Assembly (NCBI RefSeq): GCF_000787575.1
Contig: NW_012236511.1
Location: forward strand, 372,001 to 436,000
Direction: 5' to 3'
Origin: Acytostelium subglobosum LB1
Taxonomy: Eukaryota > Evosea > Eumycetozoa > Acytosteliales > Acytosteliaceae
Length of the DNA stretch: 64,000 nt
The translations under genes were made by a program, and so were the position numbers. The notes below the pieces were generated by a model. That model was not told the origin of the DNA, searched no databases, and was given only the letters and a program-made list of their open reading frames with translations. Below, piece after piece: positions 44,261 through 54,611 of this stretch (position 1 is the first letter of the stretch; the number at the start of each line of letters is the position of its first letter).

Positions 44261-45862
44261 TTAATCACTAACAACAACGCTCTCCAACAGTACCTCTTGG
44301 TCGGTTGCCTCTTCTCCATGTTGTGGCTGTTGCTGCTGCTCTGGCTGTTGCCTGGCAAAGATCTTCTTGATGAATGTCACAAAGAAGACCACGGTGAATA
44401 TTGCTACCAAGAGTGCAAAGATGATGTTGGACCAACGGAATGAGGCATGGTCCATGATGGCAGTGCCCAAGATCGGTCCAACAAAGTATCCCAAACAAAA
44501 GGCAATGTTGAACAATGATGTGATCTTGCCATTGTGCTCGTTGTACTGATTTGGATCGATGGTCATTGTGAGCACCGCCATCAGTGGCGTGTTCATTGTG
44601 ATCAGACCAACAGATATGACGGCCACAATGATGAATGTCTGCCACAGGTGGGAGACATAGTCGACGAATGGGTATGTGAAGACGACAATGATCATTCCAA
44701 TGAGTATCGTGCGGTAGTGACCAATGTACTTGTCGGCCAGCTTGCCAGAGAGTGGCGCCATGATCATCGCTGGAAGTGTGAGGGTGGCAAACATTAGACT
44801 GATCACAGTGGACGACGAGTCGAAGCGACGCTCAAGGTAGAGCGGGATAGTTGGCTCGAGTGCCGAGTATCCCGAGCAGGCCAGAGTGACAGTAACACAG
44901 AGGATAGCAACTTTGAAGTTGAAAGCCATCTTGAAGAAAGATTGGCCTCGACCAGCCTCCTTTTCCGCGGCCTTTGAGCCGTCCTTGTCATTCTCCTTCA
45001 GATTCTTGGCCACCAGTCGCTCCTTGTTGAGCTTGTGGCGCTTGATGGCTTCGTCCGACACAAACACCAGTCGGATGAATAGGTCGAATGCGGTGAGACC
45101 AGCGGCAACCAGGAATGGGATGCGATAGCCAAAGTGTTCGTAGAGTATGCCTCCAATGGGTGGGCCTACAAGGGCACCCACGGCATTGCCTCCAACGACA
45201 GAGCCAATGATTGTGCCCAATCTCTCAGGCGGGTAGATGTCTGCGATCAATGCCAGGCCTACGACCCAGGATACAGCCGAGCTGACACCTTGGGCAAACC
45301 TCGCGACGAACAGTATCCACAATGACTCTGCAAAGGCAAACATCAAAGTTGATGCGATCAGTGACATCAGACCAATGAGGAATGGTGTCTTTCGGCCAAT
45401 TTTATCAGAGAGGGCGCCAAAGATGGGAGTGGAGAGGATTGAGCCGGCAGAGAACATGGCAAACAACACACCGGTCACGGTCTCGGTCTGATGGTACTTC
45501 TTCTCCATGACACCGGGCAAGATGGGAAGGACGATACCATAGCATACCATGTCACAGAACAACGCGACAGAGATTGACACTAGTACCGCAACCTTGCTAT
45601 TACGAATGCGACAGAATGTTCGAAGCAGAGGGTTGTTGGGAAGTTGGTAGTCATCACACCCATCATCATCATTATTGTCTGGGTTTAAGTCCAAGTCGAC
45701 TTGATCATATTCATGTTCTTGGATGTGATCTTTGTTTGGTCTTGATGTGGCTGGTTCTGGTGAACCATTGTCATTGATGATATGATCCTCAAATATTGCG
45801 CCACCAACTAATTTCTCCTGGTCGTCGTCTTCTTCGTTGTTGATACTCTGATGCTGATACAT
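44261..45862 (-). CDS. MFS transporter, SLC18/vesicular amine transporter-like
   Basis: 533 residues in one exon. An acidic, Asn/Asp-rich cytosolic N-terminus of about 85 residues precedes roughly 12 membrane helices. The first helix reads VALFCDMVCYGIVLPILPG, the loop 2-3 motif A is GALSDKIGRKTP, and helix 5 has the motif-C-like GNAVGALVGPPIGG, both typical of drug/H+ antiporters and SLC18. A charged loop lies between helices 6 and 7. The C-terminus is Gln-rich then acidic (EEATDQEVLLESVVVSD) and could carry an acidic dileucine-type sorting signal (EVLLE). Proton-coupled export or vesicular uptake of a small amine or drug is the likely activity; substrate unknown. Confidence 0.88.
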   Translation of the reverse strand: MYQHQSINNEEDDDQEKLVGGAIFEDHIINDNGSPEPATSRPNKDHIQEHEYDQVDLDLNPDNNDDDGCDDYQLPNNPLLRTFCRIRNSKVAVLVSISVALFCDMVCYGIVLPILPGVMEKKYHQTETVTGVLFAMFSAGSILSTPIFGALSDKIGRKTPFLIGLMSLIASTLMFAFAESLWILFVARFAQGVSSAVSWVVGLALIADIYPPERLGTIIGSVVGGNAVGALVGPPIGGILYEHFGYRIPFLVAAGLTAFDLFIRLVFVSDEAIKRHKLNKERLVAKNLKENDKDGSKAAEKEAGRGQSFFKMAFNFKVAILCVTVTLACSGYSALEPTIPLYLERRFDSSSTVISLMFATLTLPAMIMAPLSGKLADKYIGHYRTILIGMIIVVFTYPFVDYVSHLWQTFIIVAVISVGLITMNTPLMAVLTMTIDPNQYNEHNGKITSLFNIAFCLGYFVGPILGTAIMDHASFRWSNIIFALLVAIFTVVFFVTFIKKIFARQQPEQQQQPQHGEEATDQEVLLESVVVSD

Positions 45863-46060
45863 TGCTTCTTCTCTTAATTAATATATTAGTATTATGACGA
45901 TTTGTTATCATATGGTATTTGTTCAATCAAGTGATTCGATAACTGATTGATTGTTTGATTGATTGATTAATTGATTGATGGATGGAGTTGATTTGATTGA
46001 TCGTTAAGAGTGTGTTATTGAACGTTAGATTGATTGATTGATTGAATACAATGATTATTA

Positions 46061-46720
46061 TTATATGTTTGACTTTGAATGACAATGAAATGGCAAGTCA
46101 TCTGCAGACTTCTTAAACTGAAGATCTTGCGAAAAGAAGCCGAACGACTCAAGATATTTATTTTGAATTGAATGAATTCCCCGACAATTGGACCAGGATA
46201 ATGAATAGACACTCCCACACTGGCCACAGATGTTGGGTCCATGTGGAAGATCACTGACCAAGTGATGGTCCTTTGCCATTGTGTCAATGGCATGGACGTC
46301 AGTGGGGTTATATGGCTTGGACCTGAACGCCTTGGGTCTTGTTGTTGATCTGATAGTGAACTTTCTCCTTTGCGCTGTCTTGATCACGTTACAACGAACG
46401 GTGGCATTGTTGATGAACCCAGACTTGAATGGTACCCCTTTTGACGATTTGTAGGATTCGCTAGGTAGCTAGTTGTTGATGTTGTTTGAGTGAACTATAT
46501 AGCTCTGACACCTGCTTGAGTGAGTTGGTGATGGATTCACTGGGATCTTGTTGTTCCTGCTGTTGCTGGTCTGATAGATGTAGTATGACAGTGTGTTCCA
46601 AATCTTTGAACTGTTTCTCAATAACATGCTGAGGACCAAGTTTGATTTGCTTACCATCAATCTCTGGAGCTGCCTTGGGAGCATTGAACTTGTGTGTGTC
46701 TCATTCATTCTATTCTTGCG
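46061..46720 (-). other. unresolved minus-strand coding-like region
   Basis: Two blocks read like protein on the minus strand. Upstream, about 46717-46464 (KFNAPKAAPEIDGKQIKLGP, IEKQFKDLEHTVILHLSD, then a Gln run) is open but has no ATG; removing one AC from the ACACACAC tract near 46697 would join it to the Met codons at 46726-46721. Downstream, 46468-46061 in another frame (LPSESYKSSKGVPFKSGF ... NICGQCGSVYSLSW) ends at a TAA. A 43-base GT-AG intron (GTGTCA...AACTAG) would join the blocks in frame. The 5' end would overlap the start codon of the plus-strand FNIP gene. A small gene with an assembly slip or a decaying gene both fit. Not recognised. Confidence 0.35.
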
Positions 46721-46724
46721 CATC

Positions 46725-49017
46725 ATGGACAACAACAACAATAACAATAATAAGCAACAACAACAACAACAACAACAACATATATTATTACATAGTTTAC
46801 CATGGACTATACTTGGTCAGATCACCAACTCTTTGCATTTCATTGATGCAGTCTTCTTTGCTTTGACTTGCTCACATCTCTACAAGAACAGACAACACTA
46901 CTTGATTCTGAGGTACCACCTACAGTCAGATTACCCCGGCATATGTAGTGATGTGCATAACTTAATCAATGATCCTTCTTCGCGTCGCCCTCCAGCGTGG
47001 AGTCAATATCCAATGTTGTTGTCATTCGACATCAAAGATGAACTATTTGATGATCAACAAATACGTATGTACATCTATCGATCGTCGTTGTCATCTTTTA
47101 ATCGTTGACACCAACTGAACCACTCACTCTCCTCTCGTTGACGACACAGTGATACACAAAGATACGACCAGTGTCAGTGGATACAAAATCACTCCAACAA
47201 CAAAAGTACTGCTGATTAAAAAATTCTCCTCGGACATCACAGGACTCATTCCTCCAAGTGTCCAGACACTATACTATCAGCATTATGATCAGCCTACAAG
47301 CATAGATATGTTCAACAACAACAACAACAATATCCAACATCTGACCATTGATCACACGAATGTCTCTCCCATGGAGCTGGTGCCTGGAATGATTCCACCG
47401 TCTGTCCACACTCTCAGCCTTCGTGGTTCAATTCATGTGTATGCAGGAAGCATTCCGTCGTCAGTTACCAAGCTCTATCTGCAAGGAATCCTATCGGCAA
47501 TGATGGTGGGAACACCAATCTTCTCAGCACATTTACAACACCTCACGATCCAATCGGATCGGCTTGACTTTGCGCAAGTACCAGACTCTGTCACATACAT
47601 CAATGCCGATATTGACGACGAAGCAGTGATTGGCCATCTTCCTCCAACATTGAAGCATCTTGAGATATGTTCCTGGGACGTTTCGTTTGAGCTTGCCGCG
47701 TTGCCCCAATCAATCACATTCTTGGAGATCAACAATGGGTCGAGACAATGGAAAGAATCACATATCGAGTCGTTGGCGGTGCCCTCCCACCTGTGGCCAG
47801 CCAGGTTCGATTCATTCAGAGAATTGCTCCCGTATGGACAGCTCCACAACATGCACTCGCTTGATGGCACCATCACAACATTGGATATCACCTTGGATCG
47901 TGAGATTCCGATTGAACACCTCCCGCCAAGCATCACCAAGCTGACACTGCGACTGAACGAGGAACATCCGCGACTCAACTTCCCCTTGCCCAATCTTCGC
48001 ACACTCATATTGGTATGTGAGATTGGCAGAGGCGGTCGACCAATGCCCAACCTCGAGGACGTTGCGCTGGAGAACCTTTGGAAATTGGACACCCAATGCT
48101 ACGTGTTTGACAATCGTATCATTCCTCGACTCAACAGCACCTGCGAGCTTCACCTGACAAATCTACACGGGATTGATGGGGGTGACTCTCCTGCACTTCT
48201 CCAATTTGGCAATATCCACATGAAGCAATGGACTGAGTACACTCTGGAGAATCCCGAACTGTATCTGGTTCGTCGATTCGACCAAGATAGACTCCTCCTT
48301 TGCATTAACGATCTCAATGGCGCCACGATACTTCCGTATCAATGTCCAAAGTGCTCACAGCACGTCGAAGTCTCCTGCATCTCAGAATGGAGATATCACG
48401 ATGAATCGTGTCCATCACCATGGATTCGCTCCCTCCAACTTGTCGGTGTTTATCAACTACTTCCTTCTCCATCACCTGGCATGTACCATTGCGGCAGTCA
48501 ACCGAACCTTTCCATCCTACTAGTTGACAAGGCGAAGCCAATGAATAGACACTACGATGGAGTGCTTTGTGATGCCCCAATAATCAATGGCCAGGTCCTC
48601 CAAGGTGTGTTCTTCTCAGTTAGTCCTGGCCCGGATGGAAACTCGCCCAATCACACTGTCTATCCTAAATTCCCTCTTGGACCAATCTCTTACCGAGTCA
48701 CAATTCCATTCACAAGATTTTCCAGCTACAGTTTGTTCTATGTCAAATCAACCTTTCCAAGCAACACCAAAGTGGATGAGCCAATTAGACAAACTTGGTG
48801 GCACTTGTACCCAAAATCACACATTACCATCATGGTTTACCGAGTCATGCNACCAGTTCCTCTGAATTATCCAAATCCACTCTTCTATATGGATGGCAAT
48901 GGGAATGGATACGCTCTTCCATGCTCATTTCACATCGTGAATGTGTTCATTCCCCATGATGTGGACGTCACTGAGGGTGTGCGGGACACAGTAAACAACA
49001 AGAGATATCGCAAATGA
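46725..49017 (+). CDS. FNIP-repeat protein with F-box-like N-terminus
   Basis: Two exons (46725-47064, 47150-49017) give 735 residues. After Asn and Gln runs comes an F-box-like segment (LPWTILGQITNSLHFIDAVF, then ALTCSHLYKNR), then FNIP/LRR-type repeats about 22 residues apart (LIPPSVQTLYY, MIPPSVHTLSL, SIPSSVTKLYL, HLPPTLKHLEI, HLPPSITKLTL). The last third has a Cys pair (CPKCSQHVEV) and no named domain. FNIP proteins are a large dictyostelid family; F-box plus repeats suggests a substrate adaptor for SCF ubiquitin ligases (inference). The N at 48851 affects one codon only and keeps the frame. Upstream Met codons before 46725 are rejected because they are hydrophobic and lack the F-box pattern. 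Confidence 0.85.
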
Positions 49018-49112
49018 CAATAAACCAAGCTTCTCTCTCGCCCACTTTTGGTTAACTGTGAATGAACTTAAAATATATTGGGTGATGAACAAGAGAAGGA
49101 GAGAGAGATACA

Positions 49113-50243
49113 ATGGATCAATATATAGAGTTACCATTACTAGTACAAAAGAAGATAGTACAGTTTGCAATCGATGACAGTTGTCGTGATAAGTTATGGA
49201 CTGTTAACATGTTGTGCCTATCAAAGAGATGGTTGGTGATCATCAAAGATATGATACAACATTTGAACACATATTATAGACTCTCACCTCTAGTAGTTGA
49301 ATCAATAGACAAGTTCTACAGTCTATTGAATAACAGAAATGATGCAACAGTGGCTGTATCAAACATACTCAAACGATATAGATTGGATATCTCTGGATGT
49401 TCACTCAAGCATTTCACTAAAGAGTTCGAGGGACTAATTACAAAGACCAACCTTGGACATGTAAAGATGATAGTGGACAAGTATACAACATGGAAATGTG
49501 TTCAACAGATGGTACTATATCTAAACACTCGTTGGCAATCAAGAATCACATCATTATCAATCAAATATCGATTCAAGATGGTGGATGAAATACTTGATCC
49601 AAAGGTATACAAGTCATTTGCTGATTTGATACCATTGATCAAGCCACCTCTACGACGCTATATCGTACCAAGAGAGAAGCAACAAAGTTCAGTGTCTTCA
49701 TCGGGAGCAATTGGACCAAGTGATTATTACACGAGGCTATTGATGGCACACAAGAGCTCACTCGATGGACTGCACATGCTGTGTGATCATGCTGTTGTGA
49801 GACCTACATTGATGCCATACTCATCAATGTTCACTACACTATCAAGTAGATTGGTATATCTATCAATCGAATGCACAGCTCCAATGGACTTTACATTCAT
49901 CAATCAACTCTCTGCACTTCGTAAGCTTAGACTTGGTTTGGCACCAAATCCATTTAACAAAGATGAGACGATCAGACTGTTTGCGGACGCCTATTCTACC
50001 AACAAAACAATCAGATCAATCAAGCTAACTGTAATAGTAGCGGGCGAAGTGGCGGATAAGATTGCATCCAATGTCAATCTAGTAAGATTCAATGTTGTCC
50101 AAGGTCAATGGTTCTCAGCCATCAACAAGACACTCAAACAACTCAAGTATAACCAATCATGGGAGATGAATGATCTCGATCTCGCTCAACCAATCAATGA
50201 TGTCCAACAAATGTTCAAGTCAATTCAATCGATTGAATATTAA
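49113..50243 (+). CDS. F-box-like protein of a dictyostelid family
   Basis: 376 residues, one exon. The N-terminus (MDQYIELPLLVQKKIVQFAI ... LCLSKRWLVIIKDMI) is the F-box-like start seen in many dictyostelid paralogues, where the nuclear or SCF-related role is assumed from the fold. The rest is weakly LRR-like (SSRLVYLSIECTAP, LSALRKLRLGLAPN). No membrane helix or signal peptide. Only three bases separate its stop from the stop of the convergent beta-helix gene at 50247, so their 3' UTRs must overlap. Assignment to the family is by pattern; the molecular role is inference. Confidence 0.75.
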   Translation: MDQYIELPLLVQKKIVQFAIDDSCRDKLWTVNMLCLSKRWLVIIKDMIQHLNTYYRLSPLVVESIDKFYSLLNNRNDATVAVSNILKRYRLDISGCSLKHFTKEFEGLITKTNLGHVKMIVDKYTTWKCVQQMVLYLNTRWQSRITSLSIKYRFKMVDEILDPKVYKSFADLIPLIKPPLRRYIVPREKQQSSVSSSGAIGPSDYYTRLLMAHKSSLDGLHMLCDHAVVRPTLMPYSSMFTTLSSRLVYLSIECTAPMDFTFINQLSALRKLRLGLAPNPFNKDETIRLFADAYSTNKTIRSIKLTVIVAGEVADKIASNVNLVRFNVVQGQWFSAINKTLKQLKYNQSWEMNDLDLAQPINDVQQMFKSIQSIEY

Positions 50244-50246
50244 TAT

Positions 50247-51761
50247 TTATTCTTCGCTGCGATAGTGTCTGCCCATCTCTACATTGGCACCCTTGCCAGA
50301 GGTAACATCCATCTTCTCTTGCTTTGGCCGCAGTACCTTTATGAATACAACAATCAATACAACCACGGCAACAGTTGCTCCAATGACTATACCAGCAATC
50401 ATACCGGCCTTTTTTGAAACTACTATTCCTCCACCTGATGAGTGGCACAGTTCTTGATCGTATCCAGAGAGTGTACAACGACTGTTGCCCAAATTACAAT
50501 CCATCAATCGGTTGCCTCCAGTGTCGATGAAGTTCCTGACCTGGGTGGTGGATTGGGTGCAGTTGATGATGGTCTGGACGGGTGTGTCGGTCGGTCCAAA
50601 CACAACATTGTCCATATTGAGCAACGAGTAGTTGATGTAGAATAATTGCTTGCCAGTGTTGGTGGTGTTGGTCGCAGTGTTGGCATTGATCGTTACATTG
50701 GTCATTGTAACATTGGAGTATTCCAATGATATTAATAATCCATTATTGCCAAATTGATTGTTGGTGAATGATGTAAACTCAATCTTTGTGTTGTTGGCAT
50801 AGTCCACATCGATGGCCGCAGTGATGTTGGAGTTAGAGTCAAATACAGAATTGGTCAAAATGAATGGTCCATAGCCATTGAGTAGTGTGCCAGGTGCGGT
50901 GGAATTGATGCCCTGATTGTTGGTAAAGGTACAATTATCAATGATCACTTGGATGGGGAACTGGATAGTTGTAGTGATGGTGAAATCGATGAACCTTGGC
51001 AATGTGAAATGATTGTTGTGGAATGTTGATGAGATGATTATTACAGCACCGGTTGTATCACATATTGATGGGATCAATGAGTTGTTGGCAAATGTTGTTT
51101 GATTGAGTGTCAATCTCAACTTGGTACCGTAGATCAATGGCCAGTTGGTGCCACTGGTGATGTTTGTAAAAGTACATCCATTGAATATGATGGTACCATC
51201 ATCAAACCTAATCATACTCTGATTGGGCTTGTAACGATAGAATCCAGTGACCAATACATTGTTCAAAGTTATATTGTTTCTACCATATGGTGCATTGATA
51301 AAGTTTGATCCACCATTTATAAAGGTCATCGCTCCATTGATAGTGACTCTTGACCACTTTGTTGGTGAAAGGCCGTTGGAGGAGAGCAGTGTAATGAAAC
51401 TTCTGTTGTTGAGATCGATGGTGATATCGGTGGCATCGACCATTGGACTGATTGTAAGGTTGAGGTAATCGAATTGCATCAGGGGTTTAGACTCTGAGAT
51501 ATTGGCTACATATAGTCCGCTGGCAAGCTGTATAACCAACTCTGTGTTGTTGGCCTTTGGGTACAAATATTTGAAGTGAGCCAATGCAGCTGAGAATGTT
51601 GGACATGCAGTATTTGGATCGGTTGTATCACCACATAAAGTAGTATCATTAAAAGGTGATTGATTATTAACATAAATAATAACTGTTTGAAGTGTTTGTT
51701 GGCAATAAATAAATTGACTTAAAGTCAATAAAAATAGAAAAGTTAAAATTATTTTAGTCAT
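50247..51761 (-). CDS. membrane-anchored beta-helix protein (copy 10)
   Basis: 504 residues on the minus strand, the most divergent full-length copy. Signal peptide MTKIILTFLFLLTLSQFIYC, N-cap QTVIIYVNNQSP with two Cys, Asn-rich beta-helix (ITLNNVLVTGF, VTMTNVTINANTATN), C-cap (MDC, C-T-L-S-G-Y, C), membrane helix beginning GMIAGIVIGATVAVV and a longer cytosolic tail of about 30 residues ending MGRHYRSEE. It has no adjacent paralogue. That cap and helix persist in such a diverged copy shows they are the constrained parts of the family. Confidence 0.88.
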   Translation of the reverse strand: MTKIILTFLFLLTLSQFIYCQQTLQTVIIYVNNQSPFNDTTLCGDTTDPNTACPTFSAALAHFKYLYPKANNTELVIQLASGLYVANISESKPLMQFDYLNLTISPMVDATDITIDLNNRSFITLLSSNGLSPTKWSRVTINGAMTFINGGSNFINAPYGRNNITLNNVLVTGFYRYKPNQSMIRFDDGTIIFNGCTFTNITSGTNWPLIYGTKLRLTLNQTTFANNSLIPSICDTTGAVIIISSTFHNNHFTLPRFIDFTITTTIQFPIQVIIDNCTFTNNQGINSTAPGTLLNGYGPFILTNSVFDSNSNITAAIDVDYANNTKIEFTSFTNNQFGNNGLLISLEYSNVTMTNVTINANTATNTTNTGKQLFYINYSLLNMDNVVFGPTDTPVQTIINCTQSTTQVRNFIDTGGNRLMDCNLGNSRCTLSGYDQELCHSSGGGIVVSKKAGMIAGIVIGATVAVVVLIVVFIKVLRPKQEKMDVTSGKGANVEMGRHYRSEE

Positions 51762-52426
51762 TATTATTAAGTATATTTGTAGGTATGTATCTGTATGTTT
51801 ATAAATAGATAATAGATATAATTGAATGATACTTATCTAGGTTCGATCAGTCAAGTGATCAAGCATTGGTGTCAACTTTTGGGACCTTTTTATCGCAAGG
51901 AAATATCTCAACTTTAGTGATTTTCGTGGTTGTTGTGCCAAAGGTCACACTCTGAAGGGTTGTGAATGGGCAAGTTGTACAACATCATGTCGTTGGTGTT
52001 AGTTGTACACATTATTCAAACGATTTGCTGAAGTTATCAAACTTATACCAGCAATCAATCCCCATCAGTTATTTATAGTTTGTTCGTCCAATTGTTGTGT
52101 AACTTGCTTTGAATTAACTTATCTATTTATCAAGTCCCAAGTACTTGTTAATAAATAAATAAGTTTGAGTGTTGTTGTACAAGTAAAGTGTAGCGAAGTA
52201 GAGTGTACTACCTAATATTCATTGACAGCTCCAAGTATTATGTATTGTATTATCATTAACAATAAGAAGAAGAAAGGGAATGAATGAATGAACTGACTTT
52301 GTGTTGAACACACCGACTTGCATTGTTGGAAACGAACGAGATTAGATTAGAAGTCGGCTCGAGCTTGAATTATTAAAGAGAGAAATCTGTTATATATTTA
52401 TGAAGTGTACATAGAATAAGAAGATC
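51762..52426. promoter_or_regulatory. divergent promoter region, beta-helix copy 10 and dihydrouridine synthase
   Basis: 665 bases between divergent starts; AT-rich, no specific element or gene recognised. Confidence 0.45.
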
Positions 52427-53615
52427 ATGAGTGATAATAATGATGTTATAGAGCCAGAGGATAGGGATGATGTCAATGATGAAGATATTGACAATGAATG
52501 CGATATTACAGATGATATAAATAGGCTTTCAATCTCTTCAGAGAGACATGATCAACAACAACAACAACAACAGTTGTCAATTGTTGAAAGAGTACAAAGA
52601 GGTGACTTTATGAAGATTGCTGCTCCAATGGTTAGATTCAGTAGGCTACCATTCAGACTGTTATGTAAAAGGTAGGTTAGGTTGGGACAAAGGAGCATGA
52701 TGGATAAGAGACTGACAACCATCCTTTAGATGGGGATGCGACATTACCTACTCGCCAATGATATTGGCAGATGCATTCAACAGGAGTCAATATGCAAGAG
52801 ACTCTGATTTCACTACCAATGCTTGTATGTTTGATTGATCATTGTATGACATAACGACAAAGACACGAGGATTAACATCCAATCACATTTGATCAGACGA
52901 TGATGCATTGATTGTACAGTTTGCTGCTAATACAGCTGAGGAGTTGACGGCCGCTGCAGAGAAGGTGGCAAACCATTGCCAGGGCATTGATATTAATTGT
53001 GGATGTCCTCAGAAGTGGGTCATGAAGGAAGGCTATGGCGCCAACCTATTGCTCCATCCACAAAAGATAACAGACATGGTAAAACAGACGAGGAATCGTG
53101 TGCCTATCCCGCTGAGCATAAAGATTAGGATACAGCCTGACTTGAACAAGACGGTGGAGTTGGCACGCCAGGCAGAGGCTGCCGGCGTATCATGGTTGGC
53201 TGTACATGGCCGCACTTCACAACAGCGTTCATCACATCCAGTCGACTATGATGCCATCAAGTTGGTAAAGGAGAGTGTCTCGATACCAGTGTTTGCCAAT
53301 GGTGATATCTTCACATTGAGGCAAGCAGAGGAGATAAGAGATCGTACCGGTGTCAATGGTGTTATGTCGGCTCGAGGCATCCTCTGTAACCCAGCCCTAT
53401 TCAAAGGCTACGATGTGACGCCACCCGAGTGCGTCAAAGACTTCATGGACATATACACAGAGTTTGGTGGACTGCATCCCAACATCCTTCACCGTCATCT
53501 AATGTACATGCTATTCTCCGTTCACAACAAGCATGAGAAACTAGAGTTTAATCGATTGAATACCACATCAGCTATAATGGACTTCTTGTCAGAGAAGTAC
53601 TTTGATAACCTCTGA
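52427..53615 (+). CDS. tRNA-dihydrouridine synthase, DUS4-like
   Basis: Three exons (52427-52671, 52730-52824, 52897-53615) give 352 residues. An acidic N-terminal extension with a Gln run precedes the flavin-binding barrel, which starts KIAAPMVRFSRLPFRLLC. Further motifs: ITYSPMILADAF, the active-site segment INCGCPQKWVMKEGYGA (Cys150 in GCP), IKIRI, VHGRTSQQR and NGDIFTLRQAEE with the FMN-phosphate part GVMSARGILCNP. DUS enzymes reduce specific uridines in the D-loop of tRNA using FMN and NADPH; Dus4 targets positions 20a and 20b. Subfamily DUS4 is chosen from length and motif wording and is less certain than the family. Confidence 0.9.
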
Positions 53616-54005
53616 ACCAGAGGAGAGATATTAAATGGATACATATATAACAACAAGATAGTCTATCTGGGGTTTATTGTCATCGTCGCCGAATCCTCAT
53701 ACTCTTGCACGCACGCCGGCCAAGGCTTGGTGTCTGACCCTCTCGAACGTGAGACGTGAAGCTAGTATAGTCTAGTCATTGTCATTGTCGAGGAGTGCAG
53801 GAGAGCTTAACCCGTGCACACAGGAGCAGAGGAGGAGGAGGTGGAGTCGAAAGGTGAAGTTGGTAGGCGCGAGCCTGTTATCTGTATGTCTAGGATTGCT
53901 GTTTGATTGATTGAATGAATGAATGATTGATTGATTATCGCTCGAGCGTATATATCCCTATTCCAATCAAGACAAGTCCAGCAAGCCTTTGCAAGGACAT
54001 GTAGT
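53616..54005. other. spacer between convergent dus and ykt6
   Basis: 390 bases, no gene seen; contains purine-rich AGGAGG runs near 53828-53845 and ATTG repeats. Confidence 0.5.
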
Positions 54006-54611
54006 CTATAGATATGAACAACACTTGTTCATTCGTTCAGCGTTCTGCATGAAAGCCTTGCTCTGGAAGCTGAGATCGTCACTCTTTGATGCAATGTCCT
54101 CGAGCTTCTCGCCACGCTGTCCAAGCTGCTCGACGGTCTTCTTGACGATGTTGATCGTCTCGTCGAGGTTCTTCTGTAGGTTCATCATGGGGTCGGCCTC
54201 GTGCGGGTTCTGATACTTGATGATCATCTGGTCCAGTGGTGGCGTGGGCATCTCAATATCGTTGGTGGCCGTCTGCCATCTGTCACCGTGTGTCTGATAG
54301 AAGTGCTCCATGGCCTGACGCACCAGCACGTGTGCCACACGCTCTGGATACTCCGAGTCGGTCAGGGCGGCGCAGGCCAGACCCTTGGCGTCGGCGGTGG
54401 CATGACACACCTTTTGGCTCTGTTCATGTATCAAACTGATACGCTCGCCAACATTGATACGACCAACAGTCTCTCTTGCTACAAACAATGTAATCTCCTT
54501 TACTGAACCTCTTTGAAAGAATCCAAATGAAGACAATTCATATACAATGCTAAGTAGTACTGGTTTACTTCCTGGTCTAACCTTGAATAGTGCAATAGTA
54601 TATAAATGCAT
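54006..54611 (-). CDS. ykt6: R-SNARE YKT6
   Basis: 201 residues, one exon, the length of YKT6 in other eukaryotes. Residues 1-125 form the longin domain (MHLYTIALFKVRPGSKPVLL, SFGFFQRGSVKEITLFVARE). Residues about 138-195 are the SNARE helix with the central-layer Arg in VEQLGQRGEKLEDI. The C-terminus is CCSYL: a CaaX-type prenylation Cys with a neighbouring Cys for a second lipid, in place of a membrane helix. YKT6 acts in ER-Golgi, endosomal and autophagosome-lysosome fusion, cycling between cytosol and membranes. All diagnostic features are present. Confidence 0.96.
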   Translation of the reverse strand: MHLYTIALFKVRPGSKPVLLSIVYELSSFGFFQRGSVKEITLFVARETVGRINVGERISLIHEQSQKVCHATADAKGLACAALTDSEYPERVAHVLVRQAMEHFYQTHGDRWQTATNDIEMPTPPLDQMIIKYQNPHEADPMMNLQKNLDETINIVKKTVEQLGQRGEKLEDIASKSDDLSFQSKAFMQNAERMNKCCSYL

